64,000 bases of DNA from Ixodes scapularis (lineage: Eukaryota > Arthropoda > Arachnida > Ixodida > Ixodidae): positions 12,959,145 through 13,023,144 of the forward strand of contig NW_024609879.1 of assembly GCF_016920785.2 (NCBI RefSeq). The letters are read 5' to 3'. Positions 44,076-56,300 of this stretch are shown here, in pieces (the first letter of the stretch is position 1; each line of letters begins with the position of its first letter). The translations under genes were made by a program, and so were the position numbers. The notes beneath the pieces are model-generated. The model made no database searches, had not been told where the DNA came from, and saw nothing but the letters and a program-made list of their open reading frames with translations.

Positions 44076-44872
44076 TTGGAGCGCAGCTCTTGAGGAGGAG
44101 GAAGGAAGGGTACTGAGGGTAGGGTAGAACCCTCCTCCTTCTCCTCCTCCTTCCCTCATTCTTTAATATGCTCCGGGGGGGTCACCTGGCCTCGGGGGGG
44201 GGGGGGGGGTGTCACGTGACTTCGGGGAGGGGGGTCACGTGACCTCGGGGAGGCGTGACCTGGGGGTCACGTGACCTTGGGTGTCACATGGGGGTCACCT
44301 CAAGGTCACGTGACCCCCAAGGTGACCCCCACGTGACCTTGGAGGTCACGTGACCTGGAGGGGTCACGTGACCTCGGGGGGTCACGTAACCTCAGAGGGG
44401 TCACGTGACCTCAGAGGGGTCACGTGACCTGGGGGTCACGTGGGGGTCACCTTGGGGTCACGTGACCTTGACCTTAGGAGGGCTCACGTGACCTTGGGGG
44501 TCACGTGACCTTGGGGGTCACGTGACCTTGGGGAGGAGACCACGTGACCTCGGGGGTCACGTGACCTCAGAGGGGTCACGTGACTTGGGGGTCACGTGAC
44601 CTTCAAAGGGTCACGTGGGGTCATCTTGGGGTCACGTGACCTTGAGATGACCTTGGGAGGGGTCACGTGACCTTGGGGGTCACGTGATTCCAAGATGACC
44701 CCACGTGACCCCGAAGGTCACGTGACATTTGGGGTCACGTGACCTTGAGATGACCTTGGGAGTGGTCACGTGACCTGGAGGGGTCACGTGACCTTGGGAT
44801 GACCTTGGTTACGCCGACGGCGACGCCGACGCCGCTCAAGCCGGGAACGGGCCCCTAAGAGCTGCGCTCTAA
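44076..44872. mobile_element. TIR element carrying a CACGTG minisatellite
   Basis: Left end TTGGAGCGCAGCTCTTGAGG and inverted right end TTAGAGCGCAGCTCTTAGG bound 797 bp inserted at the start of the CR1 ORF2; an AA on each side may be the target duplication. Flanks join as ...RRKRDDLCSIV, in frame with the endonuclease domain. The right part also holds a (gccgac)n-like GC-rich block. Confidence 0.7.
44170..44810. repeat. GGTCACGTGACC-based minisatellite
   Basis: Irregular array of the 12-bp palindrome ggtcacgtgacc spaced by G-rich or tt/aga linkers. I count about 27 CACGTG hexamers in about 640 bp. CACGTG is the E-box core bound by bHLH factors. Units vary between about 17 and 30 bp. Confidence 0.9.
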
Positions 44873-45840
44873 AACGAGACGACTTGTGTTCTATTGTTGA
44901 TTCAACAGCTGCTGATGTTGTTGTTTTAACGGAAAGTTGGCTCACTGGGAGGGTGCGTGATTGCGAACTTTTTTATGGACCTAAAAGGTACAATATTTAC
45001 AGGAACGATTCCCAAGATAGGTGCGGTGGGGGCGTTTTAGTTGCCATTGCAAGTCATATTGATTCTTTTTTTTTAAACATAGCTAGCGATTTAGAAATAG
45101 TTTGGGTATGTCTTAGTACTAATCACATGAAGTGGATCATGGGAGTTTGCTATAGGCCGCCCTCGTGCTCATCATCTTCCATTAAAGCTTTGCAGGACTC
45201 CATAAATCTGGTCGTCATTCGCTTTCCCAGTTCTCCAATTTTTCTGTTGGGAGATTTTAATTATCCTCATATTGTCTTGGCAGGTAATAACCCACCAACA
45301 GGCACACCTTCATCTGCCTCATCTGAATGCAATGCTTTTGTTAGCCTCTGTTTAGATTTTTGTTTCACGCAATTAGTTACTCAACCAACCAGACTGACCC
45401 CATTGACGGCGAACGTATTAGACCTTGTTCTCGCTACTCATCCTGAACTCGTTTCACCCAACTCCTATCTTCCAGGGCTTAGTGATCATTCCATATTGCA
45501 TTTTAATGTAAAAGCAGCAGTACCAAAACCATCAACTAATGTAAAGCAAATTCGAGACTACGCCAAAGCTAACTTTGATAGAATTAATCTTGACCTTGCA
45601 ACTTTCCTCGATGAATATTTATCACTCTTCTCAAGTCGCTCAGTAGAAGAAAACTGGAACTTTTTCAAAACCGAAGTTAATAAACTAAAAAATCAGTACA
45701 TTTCCTTAAGGAGAGTTATCGAAAACTCCCAGTCACCCTGGTTCACCAGAGCCTTAAAACGCTTATCAAACAAAAAAAAAAAACGTCTATTTCGCACCGG
45801 AAAGTTATCACGTGCGAGCACCGTTGGTTGCGTTATCGTA
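44873..45840 (+). pseudogene. CR1-like LINE ORF2: endonuclease domain
   Basis: Starts abruptly after the TIR insertion with KRDDLCSIVDS, then VVVLTESWLTG, GGGVLVAIAS, GVCYRPPS, IFLLGDFNYPH and GLSDHSILHF, all blocks of an AP-like endonuclease. The first strand (normally with the N-A-R-S motif) is damaged just left of the insert. The frame shifts at an A run near 45775-45830. Confidence 0.85.
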
Positions 45841-47628
45841 CTGCTGCTGAAGTGTACAAAAAAGCAATTGAAAACGCCAAACTAGAATTCATGACTCATA
45901 GCCTACCCGCAATGTTGATCAACAATCCTAGACAATTCTGGAATACAATAAACAAAAAGACGCAATCATCTATCACACTAAAAACCGCAAATGGTGATTG
46001 CATAGCCAGCGGTGAGTGTTTAAATTTATTAAATAGTACTTTTGCAGATTCATTCTCTACTGATAACATGCACGATTTCCCTTCGCTAGAGAGTGGCGAT
46101 TACTTTCCAATGGATTTTCTGTTTCTTGATTGCGTTGGTGTCGGTCGTATCATAGATAAACTCAAACTGTCATCTTCAGCAGGAGTGGACGGCATTAATT
46201 CCAAGTTTTTACAAAACACTAAACAATACTCCTCAATTATTTTAACAAAATTATTTGAACAATCTATACAAGACGCTGTTCTCCCATCAGACTGGAAGGT
46301 AGGGAAGGTGGTACCCATTCACAAGGCTGGAGATAAACATTACCCCCTTAATTATCGTCCGATCTCAATAACCAGCATTCCTTGCAAACTTCTTGAACAT
46401 ATCATTTTTTCTCACCTAGTCAACTTCTTAGAATCTAACAACTTCTTCAACAATGCCCAACACGGTTTTTGAAAAAACATTTTCATGTGAGACCCAACTA
46501 CTATCTTTCACGAATGACTTACATCAGATTCTGGACCGAGGATCCCAGGCGGACTGCATTTTCCTGGATTTCGCCAAAGCATTTGACAAAGTTTCTCACA
46601 ATCTTCTGCTTCTAAAACTTTCCAAACTGAACGTAGACAATAACGTTCTCGCATGGATACAGTCTTTTTTAACTCAAGGGTCTCAATTTGTCACTGTGAA
46701 TAACAATAACTCCTTTTTTGTCAAAGTTGCGTCAGGGGTTCCGCAAGGGACAGTCTTAGGGCCGTTGCTATTTTTAATTTATATTAACGACCTACCCACT
46801 AGTGTCTCCCCATCCGTGTTTGTTCGCTGACGACTGTGTACTTTACCCTGAGATTCTCAATCATAATGACACCTGTATACTCCAATCAGACATTAATGCT
46901 ATTTACCGTTGGTCTGACTCGTGGTCTATGAAGCTTAACACTAACAAATGCAAGGTCATGCGTGTGCCTCGCCAGTCTCAGGACTGTCCTATTTCCTTCA
47001 TAATGCTCATCTAGAACCGGTATATTTGTACAAATATTTAGGCGTAGCTTCTAACCTTTTATGGAAAACAGATATTCAGCATATTTCAGCTAATGCTAAC
47101 CGCATGTTAGGTTACACCAAGCGAAATTTTTCATTAGCCCCTGTCTCACTGAAATTAACTCTTTACAAAGTTTTAATTCGTCCCAAGTTAGAATATGCAG
47201 CTTCTGTCTGGGATCCCGGACTAGTCACTCTCATATCTACATTGGAAACCATTCAGAACAGATCCGCTCGTTTCATCGTCACAAGCTATCACCCCACCGC
47301 TAGCGTCACCTCTATGAAAACAACTCTCTCATTACCATCTTTATCCCTACGTGGTAAAATTTCTCGTCTTTCCCTATTCCATAAAATGTACCACCACAAT
47401 TCTTTCCTGCGCGACAAAATAATTGCTCGGCCTGTCTATGTTTCGTCCCGTCTTGATCATCAACATAAGGTGGGCATTCCTAACTCTATCACACCCACGT
47501 TTTATTCATCTTTCGTTCCCCGTACATCCCAGGAGTGGAACCACCTTCCCCGGTCGATCGCCATTACCATGGACTCTGAGCTATTTAAAAGTGCAATAAC
47601 TAATTACTTTATTACTGAGTGTGTCTAA
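45828..47628 (+). pseudogene. CR1-like LINE ORF2: reverse transcriptase
   Basis: Conserved RT blocks occur across four frames: GVDGINSKFL, VVPIHKAGD, NYRPISITSIPCKLLE, then ADCIFLDFAKAFDKV and GVPQGTVLGPLLFLIYIND. LFADDCVLY (about 46815-46840) is the catalytic block. The C-terminal KYLGVASN...LYKVLIRPKLEYAASVWDP...NRSARFI follows. Frameshifts near 46465, 46815 and 46970. No RNase H, in agreement with a CR1-like element. Confidence 0.85.
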
Positions 47629-47723
47629 ATATGTATTATGTTATTTGCATTAACCTTCTTGTTGCTCTCCCCCTCTGTAATGCCTTCGGGCCCTGAGGGT
47701 ATAATAAACGAAATGAAATGAAA

Positions 47724-48680
47724 TGAATCCAGTCGTAGGCTCGTTGGCTGGGATATCTCTGAGCCAGTTCATGAAAGGTGACTTCCTGCCGAACGTTGTC
47801 AAAGGCCTTTCGCATGTCAATGACCAGGACATAGTCAGGCATGAGTTTCCGGGATTTCCTGTTGATCACTCGTCGCAGAAGCCAGAGGCAGTCGTGCGTA
47901 CCCATGTTGGGACGAAAGCCTGCCTGCGCCGGGTGAAGGCCCGGTTGGACGTATTTGAGGTAGTGTTGCATCCGGGCGAGTATCATTCGTTCGATAAGCT
48001 TGCATATCGTTGGCGTTAGTGATATGGGGCGTGGGTTCTCGTTCTTGGTGGGGTCCTTGTTGCCTTTAGGTATCGGATATATGAGCGAAAGCTTGAGTGT
48101 ATCAGGCACAGAGCCCTGTTCCCAGGTGTCATTGGTGGTGTCAAGTAGCTTCTGTTGTGCTGAAAGAGGAAGATTTCGAAGGTCTTGCCAATTCACGTTG
48201 TCGTGTCCCGGGGCTGAGCTGGCCTTACTTTTCAATAGTGCCGCGGTAAGCTCCCCCAAGGTGAAGGGAGCGTCAAGCCCTGGGTCAAGGTTTGTTATTG
48301 TTCGCTCCGGAAGATCGGGTGCTGGGCCGTCGCGAGCGTGAGGGAAGAAGGTCCGTATTACCTTCGTTTCCACCTCCACTGGGCTGCCTTGCAGGAGAAG
48401 GCCTTTCAGTGGCGGCTGTCCTTTCTTCTTCCCGAGCATGCTGCGGAGAATGCCCCATAGGCGCTGATGCCCAGGAATTTCTCCGAGCTTCGCGCAAGTG
48501 GAGTGCCACGTCTCTGTGTCAAGAAGCTGCTGGTGGGCTTGTATGGTTTTATACTGATTTTTAAGCTGCATGAGATCGCGGTGGCGCTTACCGCCATAGC
48601 GGTACTGGTGCGTGAGCTCATGTACTCTTTTTCAGAGGTTTGCAAGGTGTGCGTCCATGCACGTTGTTGTCTCGTCGCAT
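47724..48680 (-). pseudogene. I-type LINE ORF2: first half of the reverse transcriptase
   Basis: Contains SAPGHDNVNW, LSLIYPIPKGN, NPRPISLTPTICKLIERM, QAGFRPNMGTHD and YVLVIDMRKAFDNV (the first catalytic Asp). The frame runs into the 3' tail of the CR1 insertion after AYDWI and resumes at 42941 with SFTRSFLHSRPIRL. Confidence 0.85.
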
Positions 48681-48684
48681 TAAA

Positions 48685-49521
48685 TCATCTCTGACGCGCG
48701 GGCTTAGCGCTGTAGATGATACTGGCGAGCTGCTCGAAGGAATCGAAAGGCTGTTGCTGCGTAAGCTGGCGGTAAATGTTCCAGTCGATACGCGCGTGCG
48801 CGCTTCGCTTTCGCATCTTGCGGTTAAGGGTAATTAGGATCGGATAGTGATCACTGCCCCAGGTGATGGACATTGTGTCCCATTTACGGACAAATCTTGG
48901 AGTCGCAAAGGCAAGGTCCGGTGTGGTGTCGCGCTCACGGGAGTGCAGCCCCTCTCTTGTGGCCGTGTCAGGTGCATTAACCAAATCGAGAGCGGACATT
49001 TCCATGGCCTCGTGAAGGGCATTGCCTCTGGGGTCTGCTGTGCGGTAGCCTTATGCGGGGTGTTGGGCGTTAAAATCACCCCCAATTATGATGGGGTGCG
49101 AACCCGCCCGTTGTTGGATGTCTCGTACCCACTGAAAGTCATCCTGTCGTGCTCTCACTGTGCTTGGCCTGTAGTAGACGCAAACAGCAACAAATGGTTG
49201 CTGCCCAGGGGGTTGAATTTTGGCGGCGATCACTTCGCGGTAGTCGTTGCTGATATTGGGACGGGAGGGTTCAATCGAAGTACAGTCCCGTCTAGTCAGT
49301 AGGGCCGCTTGACCCTGAGCTCTTGGTTGTTGTGTGACAGGATCTAAGTGTAAAATCGTATTGTGTTGGATCGTATTGTATCCTTGAATATGGCATGGGC
49401 CTCGTGTTTCTTGTAGAAAACTCGGAATCGGTTGTACGTGGGTTACACGTCCCCTGAGTGTTGTTCCGGTCTGGATGTAACTTCTGCAGTTCCATTGAAG
49501 GCAGGTAAGCGACTTGCTCAC
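48685..49521 (-). pseudogene. I-type LINE ORF2: AP-like endonuclease domain
   Basis: Starts MSKSLTCLQWNCRS, with CVYYRPS, IIIGGDFNAQH and, after a frameshift near 49050, WGSDHYPI, which are the conserved endonuclease blocks (N, Y, D-x-N, S-D-H). The domain nicks target DNA for reverse transcription. Confidence 0.8.
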
Positions 49522-49539
49522 TTCCCCTCAGTGGGTAGC

Positions 49540-50390
49540 TAGCGTCGTTTCACGTCGTCGCTCTGTGTGATTTGTCGGAGTTCTGTCATTACTGCCTCTA
49601 GCCGTTCATGAAAGGTAGTGGTTCATGTCGTGAGTTCCTCTCTGAAACTGTTTTCAAGTTTGCGTGATTCTGTGTGTCTCTCTTGCCGGAGGATGCCTAG
49701 AATTTGAACGATGGACATATCGTTCGTTGGCTTTTGTACCTTAGGCACGGGCCGTCTCTTTGGAGTGCTGCTACGTGCTCTCGGTGTGCGAGTTCTGCTT
49801 CGAGGTTTTTTCTGCGTTGTACTCGAAGTGTTTTTCGTCACAATTTCCCCACTCACAGAAGATTGGGTTGACAACAGCGTCGCCAGCTGCTCCAGCTTGA
49901 TACGTAGCTGTAGGTTTTCGGGGCGCAGTTCATCAATTTGTCTTTGATATTCAATTACCTGCGACTTTGGCCTATCCGAAGTAGTTTTGGACTTAGCTAC
50001 TGTTGCCCATGTCACGGTCTTAGAGTTCTCGTTACGTGTAGTAGCTTCTGGGGGTGCCTGAATAAGTCTGCTCGGACAGGCCGAGTTCAGCGAGATGTGG
50101 CCGTGGCTTTTGCCAGGCGACGCAGAAAAGGTCCCCTATGCAATCGGGATCCGGGGGATGCTGGGGACGACCACAGTCTCAGCAAACCGAGTCCTCGGGA
50201 CAGTGCTTGGCGATGTGGTCCAGACCGTGACAGTTGAAGCACCCTATGTGCTTGGGGCGGTAGTCGTACACCCTTACTAGTTCGTAATCGAAGACAATCT
50301 TATAGGGAGGCTTTTCAGTGTCGAAGGTGATGGGTAGTGGGCAGGACACCCCTCGAGCGGGCCGTTCCATGTTGCGCCACGTGACTAGCT
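49540..50390 (-). pseudogene. I-type LINE ORF1, C-terminal part with zinc knuckle
   Basis: Segment 50179-50370 contains CFNCHGLDHIAKHCPED, a CCHC knuckle, followed by a second C..C pair. Segment 49623-50015 is basic and Ser/Arg-rich with a possible coiled coil (EYQRQIDELRPENLQLRIKL). ORF1 of such LINEs binds the element RNA. The two segments are in different frames. Confidence 0.7.
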
Positions 50391-50391
50391 T

Positions 50392-53098
50392 ACACTCTTA
50401 GAAAAAAGGGTCAGTATAGTCCTCCCTAAAGGGAGGAACGCTCTTGACGCATATGTTCCTTCAGAAAGGGAGAAACTTTAGTCCCTTAAGCAGGGGATCA
50501 AAAGTTCCTCCGTCGACTGCATCTCATTATGGCGGCCACGAATCGAGCTAATCGACCTCGATTAGGCTTAACGAGAACACTAAGTCTATTGTACGAAGCG
50601 AGAGGAGCAGCAAATAAAAACGTAACACGAGCTTTCCGCGAACTGTCTATATTTCCGAAGTTTCTTTACCCCTGCAGGTAAAGAAACTTGCGTTTCGAAT
50701 GCATGCAGTCACTCAGTCTTCTCATCGTCAGCACTGCGATGTTCAACGGAGACAACCGGCACCAAGTTCGCGCACTCTATGTCTTACCTTTGCTATTCCT
50801 TGAGCCACAATTCCTTCGTCTACCGTTGCGTCAACCGCACATCACGGAGGAGTGAAAATCACTCACCCGCAAAACCAAAAGCCGCTCTCAAAAAAAAGCA
50901 AATCCGAAGTAACCTCTTGGCTTATCTCAGCACGGTAACACGAAATTATGGCGTAGCCGCGTAGCGTAAGAGGATGTTAAATCGCTTGCCACCAGATGGC
51001 AGGGTCAAGCAGAGCAATCGCGAGTAGCTAGGCTAGGTGGCGCTAGGTACCGTCCAATTCATGTTTTACAAAAACAAATTTCTTTTTTTTTCGCCACAAT
51101 TGCGTTTCCGTTTCTTCGGGTATCTCTAACACATGTAGACACGTTACGCACACTACAAGCATCAGGTGGACATATATTGAGCGCATATACAGGCATCGCA
51201 CATACAAACATCAATACAACAGCACACTATCCCGATCACTACTCCCGAGCCCTGCGTTTCCGCCTTTTATACTGGTCGTTTTGAACGTACGGAATTTTTC
51301 AGTGACTCCCTAAGCAATAAAAAATATTCCGAACATGTTCATTTTTTTTCAGCAATGTCATACATCTGAGACTACTTTTAATGGCCGAGGGGATGAATTT
51401 CTTATTAAAAAGAAAACGCTTGATCATGCCGTAATTATTTGAAAGCCAATTATTCAAGCCGCTCCAATGTGGTTCGAAGCCATGCGTTTGTTTTCCCGCA
51501 CTACCCTTCGTAGCCAGTATTTATATTGTAGTGTTTGTTTTTCTATTTGTGCTGTTCGCGCACGGCTGCAATTGCCGTCTTGAATTAATCTTTGTAGAGC
51601 GGATATTCACTCAGCTGGAAGTGATGCTTCACGGGAAGAGAAATCGCTTTTCGATCAACTTGAATGCAGTCAAAGCCGCGACTTGCCGCAACTGTTAAGT
51701 GTACCGAGCTACGCCGTTGCGAGCTCGAAAACGTCTAGCGCTCATCCCAGCGCGCCACTTGGAGGGCAGTTTCTACAGGAACCGTAATATATTTAAACAA
51801 TAAAATAAAGGATAGCGGTTTTTTTCGATTTTACCTTTTTTTATGCTAAACTTCCATTGTAAATATACGTACTTTCCGTCATAGGTACTTTCGTACTGTT
51901 CAGTCTTTTCTCCAGAGCGCAATCGCTCTCGGGGACCGACAGTCACATTGGCCACTGTACGATAGGAGCTTAAGGTTCAGACCAGCGTTCCAACATGACT
52001 ATTCACACGTCGATCGACTGCACCTGATCCCTCAAGTGGTTTTAAACTCTTTAATATAAAACAGAAAGTCATCCTGCGACACCCCGCCCCCTCCATTCAC
52101 GGCCCGACCAGCGGCATCAATGCCTGACAGTTTACGTCATCTCATCTTGTTGTTACACCACTGATACGCGAACACACGGTCACATCGGCGATAATTCCAG
52201 TCTTCTGTTCACAACCCACAACACTGCCATCACGATGTCGCTGACACGCAGAAATACAGAACCATGTTGACGATGTTGCTAACAAGCAGAAATACAGAAT
52301 CACGTTGAATGCCGGTTCGCACTCGGCACGGGACAACAGAACCGAACTCAGCAGGGAAGGCACCCAGGCAGCCGGCAGGAAAACCTGCCTGCCTTGGACG
52401 CAGTTCCCGCGATTTCCACAACGTCGAAAGCGTCGACACAGTTCCTCGTGGTTTCGCTGCTGTAGTTCCGCGTGTGTCCCGCAAATCGGAGACGGCCGTC
52501 TTACCCAGTGTATGTAGCGCTGCTGGCACTGCTCCGGAACTTCGCTGTTTCTAGCGGCTTCGTTAGCTCGTTTGATAAAATTAGTGGTAAAAACCTCAAT
52601 GCAACCGAAATGTTCTGCACGTTTGGACTAGAAGACGGAATTACAGGCGGCCTTCGCTGCCGCTGAAGCTCAATCAACTCAACATTAATTTATTAAACAA
52701 CGTGCGCGATGTGCTCGAAAAACGAAACCGAAAGAAGATGAGTCGGGAGGGCGAAAGCTTTCTCCGGTCTGCCTGGAGAGGGAGGAAAACGTCTCGGTGA
52801 ATAATAAAAACTTTAATTTTCCGTTCATAGGTCTGGGTTTGGTTAAGTTTGTTTTGGTAAATAAAAATTTAAAAAAAATTGACAAAAAAAAAAAAGAAAA
52901 AGAGCTCCCTTGAGGATCGAACCTTTGACCCCTCGGTCAGTTGCGCGATGTTTTACCCCTGCGCCAGCTCAACAAGGAGGAACTCGTTCTCCTCTATTCA
53001 TCCGAACTGCCGTTCCTTCCTTCTCTGGGCAACTTGTCCGCAACAACGAGGAACAGTCGCTGTTGCTACCTTTCTCCTCCCTTTTTTCTTAGAGTGTA
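50392..53098. mobile_element. 2.7-kb TIR element inserted in the I-type LINE ORF1
   Basis: Left terminus tacactcttagaaaaaaggg (50391 on) and inverted right terminus tacactctaagaaaaaaggg (to 53099) form a TIR of about 20 bp. TA is the apparent target duplication: removing the insert and one TA joins AFAEP to KLVTW in frame. No transposase ORF longer than 100 codons, so it is non-autonomous. Interior: a second ccctaaaggga-type hairpin near 50425, and a tRNA-like block at 52902-52970. Confidence 0.75.
52902..52970 (-). tRNA. tRNA-like sequence (pseudogene or SINE head)
   Basis: The minus strand contains tggcgcagggg (A-box consensus) and ggttcgatcc (B-box consensus) with normal spacing, starts gagct and ends agctc, and is followed by a T-rich run that could stop RNA polymerase III. 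The D and T stems pair poorly, so a functional tRNA is unlikely. Confidence 0.45.
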
Positions 53099-53099
53099 G

Positions 53100-53365
53100 G
53101 TTCCGCGAACGCCACCAGTCTAGCGCTCTCCGGAGAAAGCCGCACGCTCCCGCGTGATAGACAAGTGTGATTAGCACTACACATGCGTCTTATTGAGTGG
53201 CCTAATCGAGAGGATGTAACGGGGCCGACTTTTCCGTTCGGCGCGAGGGCTCTATTTTCCTCTGCGGTTTTCGTCTAGTGTAGGGCATCCAGCCTTCTTC
53301 ATCGTTGACTGCTGTTTCTTCGTCACTCAAGGTTCGGTCTGTGTCCATTCGGTTGCTCTCGGGTA
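53100..53365 (-). pseudogene. I-type LINE ORF1, N-terminal part
   Basis: The minus strand reads MDTDRTLSDEETAVNDEEGW near 53355 and ends ARLVAFAEP at the TIR-element boundary. The frame continues as KLVTWRNMERPARG on the other side of that insertion (50390 and below). At least one frameshift lies between the two blocks. Confidence 0.5.
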
Positions 53366-56300
53366 AGGACGCGTCTTTTGGGGCGTTCCCTGCGTGGGAA
53401 GACGTAGACTTCGCGCAAGGCAGAGCCCTGGTTTGGTTTCATGGGGTGATAGTATAACTTGTCAGGTGGAGTGATGCCTCCATTATTCCATTTCCTAACA
53501 TGGCCGAGTTCATAGGGTCACCGTCCGTGGGTCCGGGAGCTGAAAGGGGTCAAGAGACTGGGAGCAAGGCCCAGCTGAAGCCATTGTGGCTGAGACTCTG
53601 GCAGACTGGGACGCCGCACCCCTCGCTAGGCCATAGAGTGGATTAGGCCTAGCGAAGGGCGGCGACTCTTTGCTCCGTGAGAGTCGAAATTCCCTTGAAA
53701 TTCGAGAACGTGGAGCTTGTACGCTTACCGACGAAGGTCGCCGGGACGTTGAGGCCTTTGTCGCAAGGTTAGGGCGAATTTTGCGATATTTCAAAGTAAG
53801 AAATATACAGAGCGGTAAGGACATGCGTCTCTTCCAGTTCACTTCCTCTTCTTCAACTAGGAGAATGACTTGACTAGGGTGGCTAGAACACGGATATATA
53901 TTATAGTTGGCTGAATGGGGGATCGGGAGACCACAAGTGGCACCACCGGCGGTCATTACTTGACACCAGTCGGTACTCGCAAGTCTATGTGAGAAACGCA
54001 CAAAAGTAGGAATATTGAAGCCCTTATGTTGTGCTCGAAGGCAAGTATTTTATGATTTGCTGCAATTATCATATTGGTTTTTCAGAGGCGGGATCGGAAT
54101 TCGTTAAGCGTTCGAACGCCATTAAAAAATCAAGCTTGCCAGAGTACCCACGGCTGAGCTGGCAAGCTTGCTCTTGCCGTGAAGTAAACAAAGCAGCTTG
54201 CCGTCAGAAAGACTGTCCACGAGGAAGCGCTAGAAGTAGATCAATGTTAACGTCTTATCGTGACATCGGTTTCGGGAATGAGCCAATTCTGCGTAGCAAA
54301 GCCTTTAAGCTTGTCGTCTGCTAAACCCAATTTATCGACACCATCACCGACTGCGCGGTGCCTCAAGGTAACTGTTGTCTCATTGAGCTGCATTACGTTT
54401 TTGGCCCAGCGGAGTCACTCTCGACAAGAAAACATTGACCTATAAGAACTCTGAAGGCTGACAGTTTTAATATTTATACACAACCTATTTACAGTCTTCA
54501 AAAGCAGCCGAATCGTTTCATTGTCCACAACAGCTTACAAACAGAGCAAACATTTTTTTTTTGTTTTTCCCTTTGAGTCTTATGCATCTGGCGGTTACAA
54601 GAAATCACGGCCGGTGGTGCGGCTTTAACCCAGCAAGAAAGGCCTCGATCCACGATCCAGCCTACTACAATAGAGATAAGTGGACTAGAAGGGGATGTGT
54701 CAGCATCGGTCTGTGAGAAAAGCTGCCGGACGGTCAGGATTAAGTGATGGCGCTTCTGTGGACACTGAGATGTGTCGTCCGCTTGAGTATGCTGCGATCC
54801 GGGTGCTTTCTTCGACCACGAGTAAACATGGTGTGCGATATGTGTCTCTTAAAATACTTTTGGAAGTTGAACTATGTTAATTTTGCGCATTTGTCTAAAA
54901 TAACGAAAAAAAAAATATACCTGCCATTGGTTTTGTCGCCGTTGTCGTCGTCGGGAACGATGGAGAGGGAAGCTAACTTCCCTTTTTTTCTCGCAGAAAT
55001 GTACCCCGGGTGCATCTGGGAGAAAAGCAGCGTGTTTGCCGTTTTATCACCGGGGCAGTCTGAACGCAAGGGACAGACACTCCGGGAAGAGGACCAGGAA
55101 CTAGAACTAGTGGCGAAGCGAACGAGCCTTTTTCGGCCTGGCATCTGCAATAAGCATCTCACAGTAGATTAGAGCGCTACATATGGCCTTCATGATATAC
55201 AAGGACGCCGCCGCAAGGAAGCAAGCTGGGCAATGGTGATACCTCACCGTTCTAGCCACTGTAACTAGATCAAGGCGAAGAAGAAAAAAGAGCAGAGAGC
55301 TTCTCGAGATCTCATGTAAAACAGCGTTTTCAATATCGATATTCAATGTAATTTAACCACTTCGTAAGCACCGCACCGTTTGGTGGAAGTACAACCTCTT
55401 CCGTACCTCTGCGCAGCGATGCCTGGAACTTCGAAACCTCCGCATTCCTCCACCAGTTAAAATTCCTCAAGACGCTCCACCACAAAGCCCACGGCCATTG
55501 ATCATCTCCCGCCCAAAAGACCCTGGTCATCTAACTGGCACAGGGATTATGACATAGAGGAATGGATACACTTGTACGAGAGCACCAGCATCCGCAACAG
55601 ATGGGACACCATTATCATACTTGCCAACATCAACAATAACATCAAACATAGAGTGCGGACCTGGTTTTTTTATCACAAAAAAACGATCACATGGTGGGAC
55701 ATGTACAGTCACAATCATAATTGACTGGACCACGGGAGCGGTGGCCCAACTGCACTGCTGCGCAATCTAGCCGCGCTCGTGGGAACTGATAAAAGAGTAC
55801 GCGCATGCGTGCATGCCGGCGCCGATGGCCCCTCTGCTCCTCTCGATCTATTCCTTTACCGGAGGTTCTAATCGTTCCTTGTCGCTTCTGGGACGCAACG
55901 CTACGTCCCCAATGGCGCTGCAAGCAGACAGCGGGCACGCTTTCGGCGAGGAAGATAGCGAGCACGCTTCCCGCGAGTACGAACGGTGGAAGCAGGTGCA
56001 CTATCAGCATTATGTGAAGTGGGGTGTTTGTGGCTTCTAATTTCTTGCATATCACGTTGCCAAGTTCAATGACGTGAGAAATGCTTCGGGAATCGCCTTC
56101 ACGACTCTCCAGTGAAGCGTTTCTTCACGTGTTAGGACACGTATCCAATAAGTGAACTTTCAATGCGCACAATACGCTGGTGTACGGTGAACGTCCAGTT
56201 TGCTTTTTATATACCATTTTAGTTTATCGTAGCAGACGAGTGAACATATATGTTTGCGTCACGAACATGCTCAATAGACCTTTGACATCGTTTTTAGCGC

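Larger units (their letters stand above)
42942..47723 (+). mobile_element. CR1-like LINE inserted into the I-type LINE
   Basis: Ends in the tail cgaaatgaaatgaaatga after the conserved gccttcgggccctgagggta; short ATGAA-type tails are typical of the CR1 group. TGA is shared at both junctions (42939-42941; 47724-47726). Order: decayed leader, 2A motif, ORF1, [inserted minisatellite element 44076-44872], ORF2 with endonuclease and RT. Several frameshifts make it inactive. Confidence 0.8.
40905..53365 (-). mobile_element. I-type LINE (non-LTR retrotransposon), doubly interrupted
   Basis: Runs right to left: ORF1 with CCHC knuckles, then ORF2 with AP endonuclease, reverse transcriptase and RNase H. 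This layout belongs to the I superfamily. Two later insertions split it: a TIR element at 50392-53098 in ORF1 (TA duplication) and a CR1-like LINE at 42942-47723 in the RT. At both sites the flanks join back into one open frame. The 3' end lies near 40905, after ggacttcaatgaatcaa, without a poly(A) tail. Several frameshifts elsewhere mark it as dead. Confidence 0.8.

Noticed and set aside
44170..44810. Regular spaced palindromes as a possible CRISPR-like array
   Set aside because: Repeat unit is short, spacing irregular and linkers are variants of the same G-rich sequence, not unique spacers; it is a minisatellite.
53510..54001. 163-aa minus-strand ORF
   Set aside because: Ser/Arg-rich without a recognisable domain, no splice or promoter evidence; kept only as part of an unassigned stretch.
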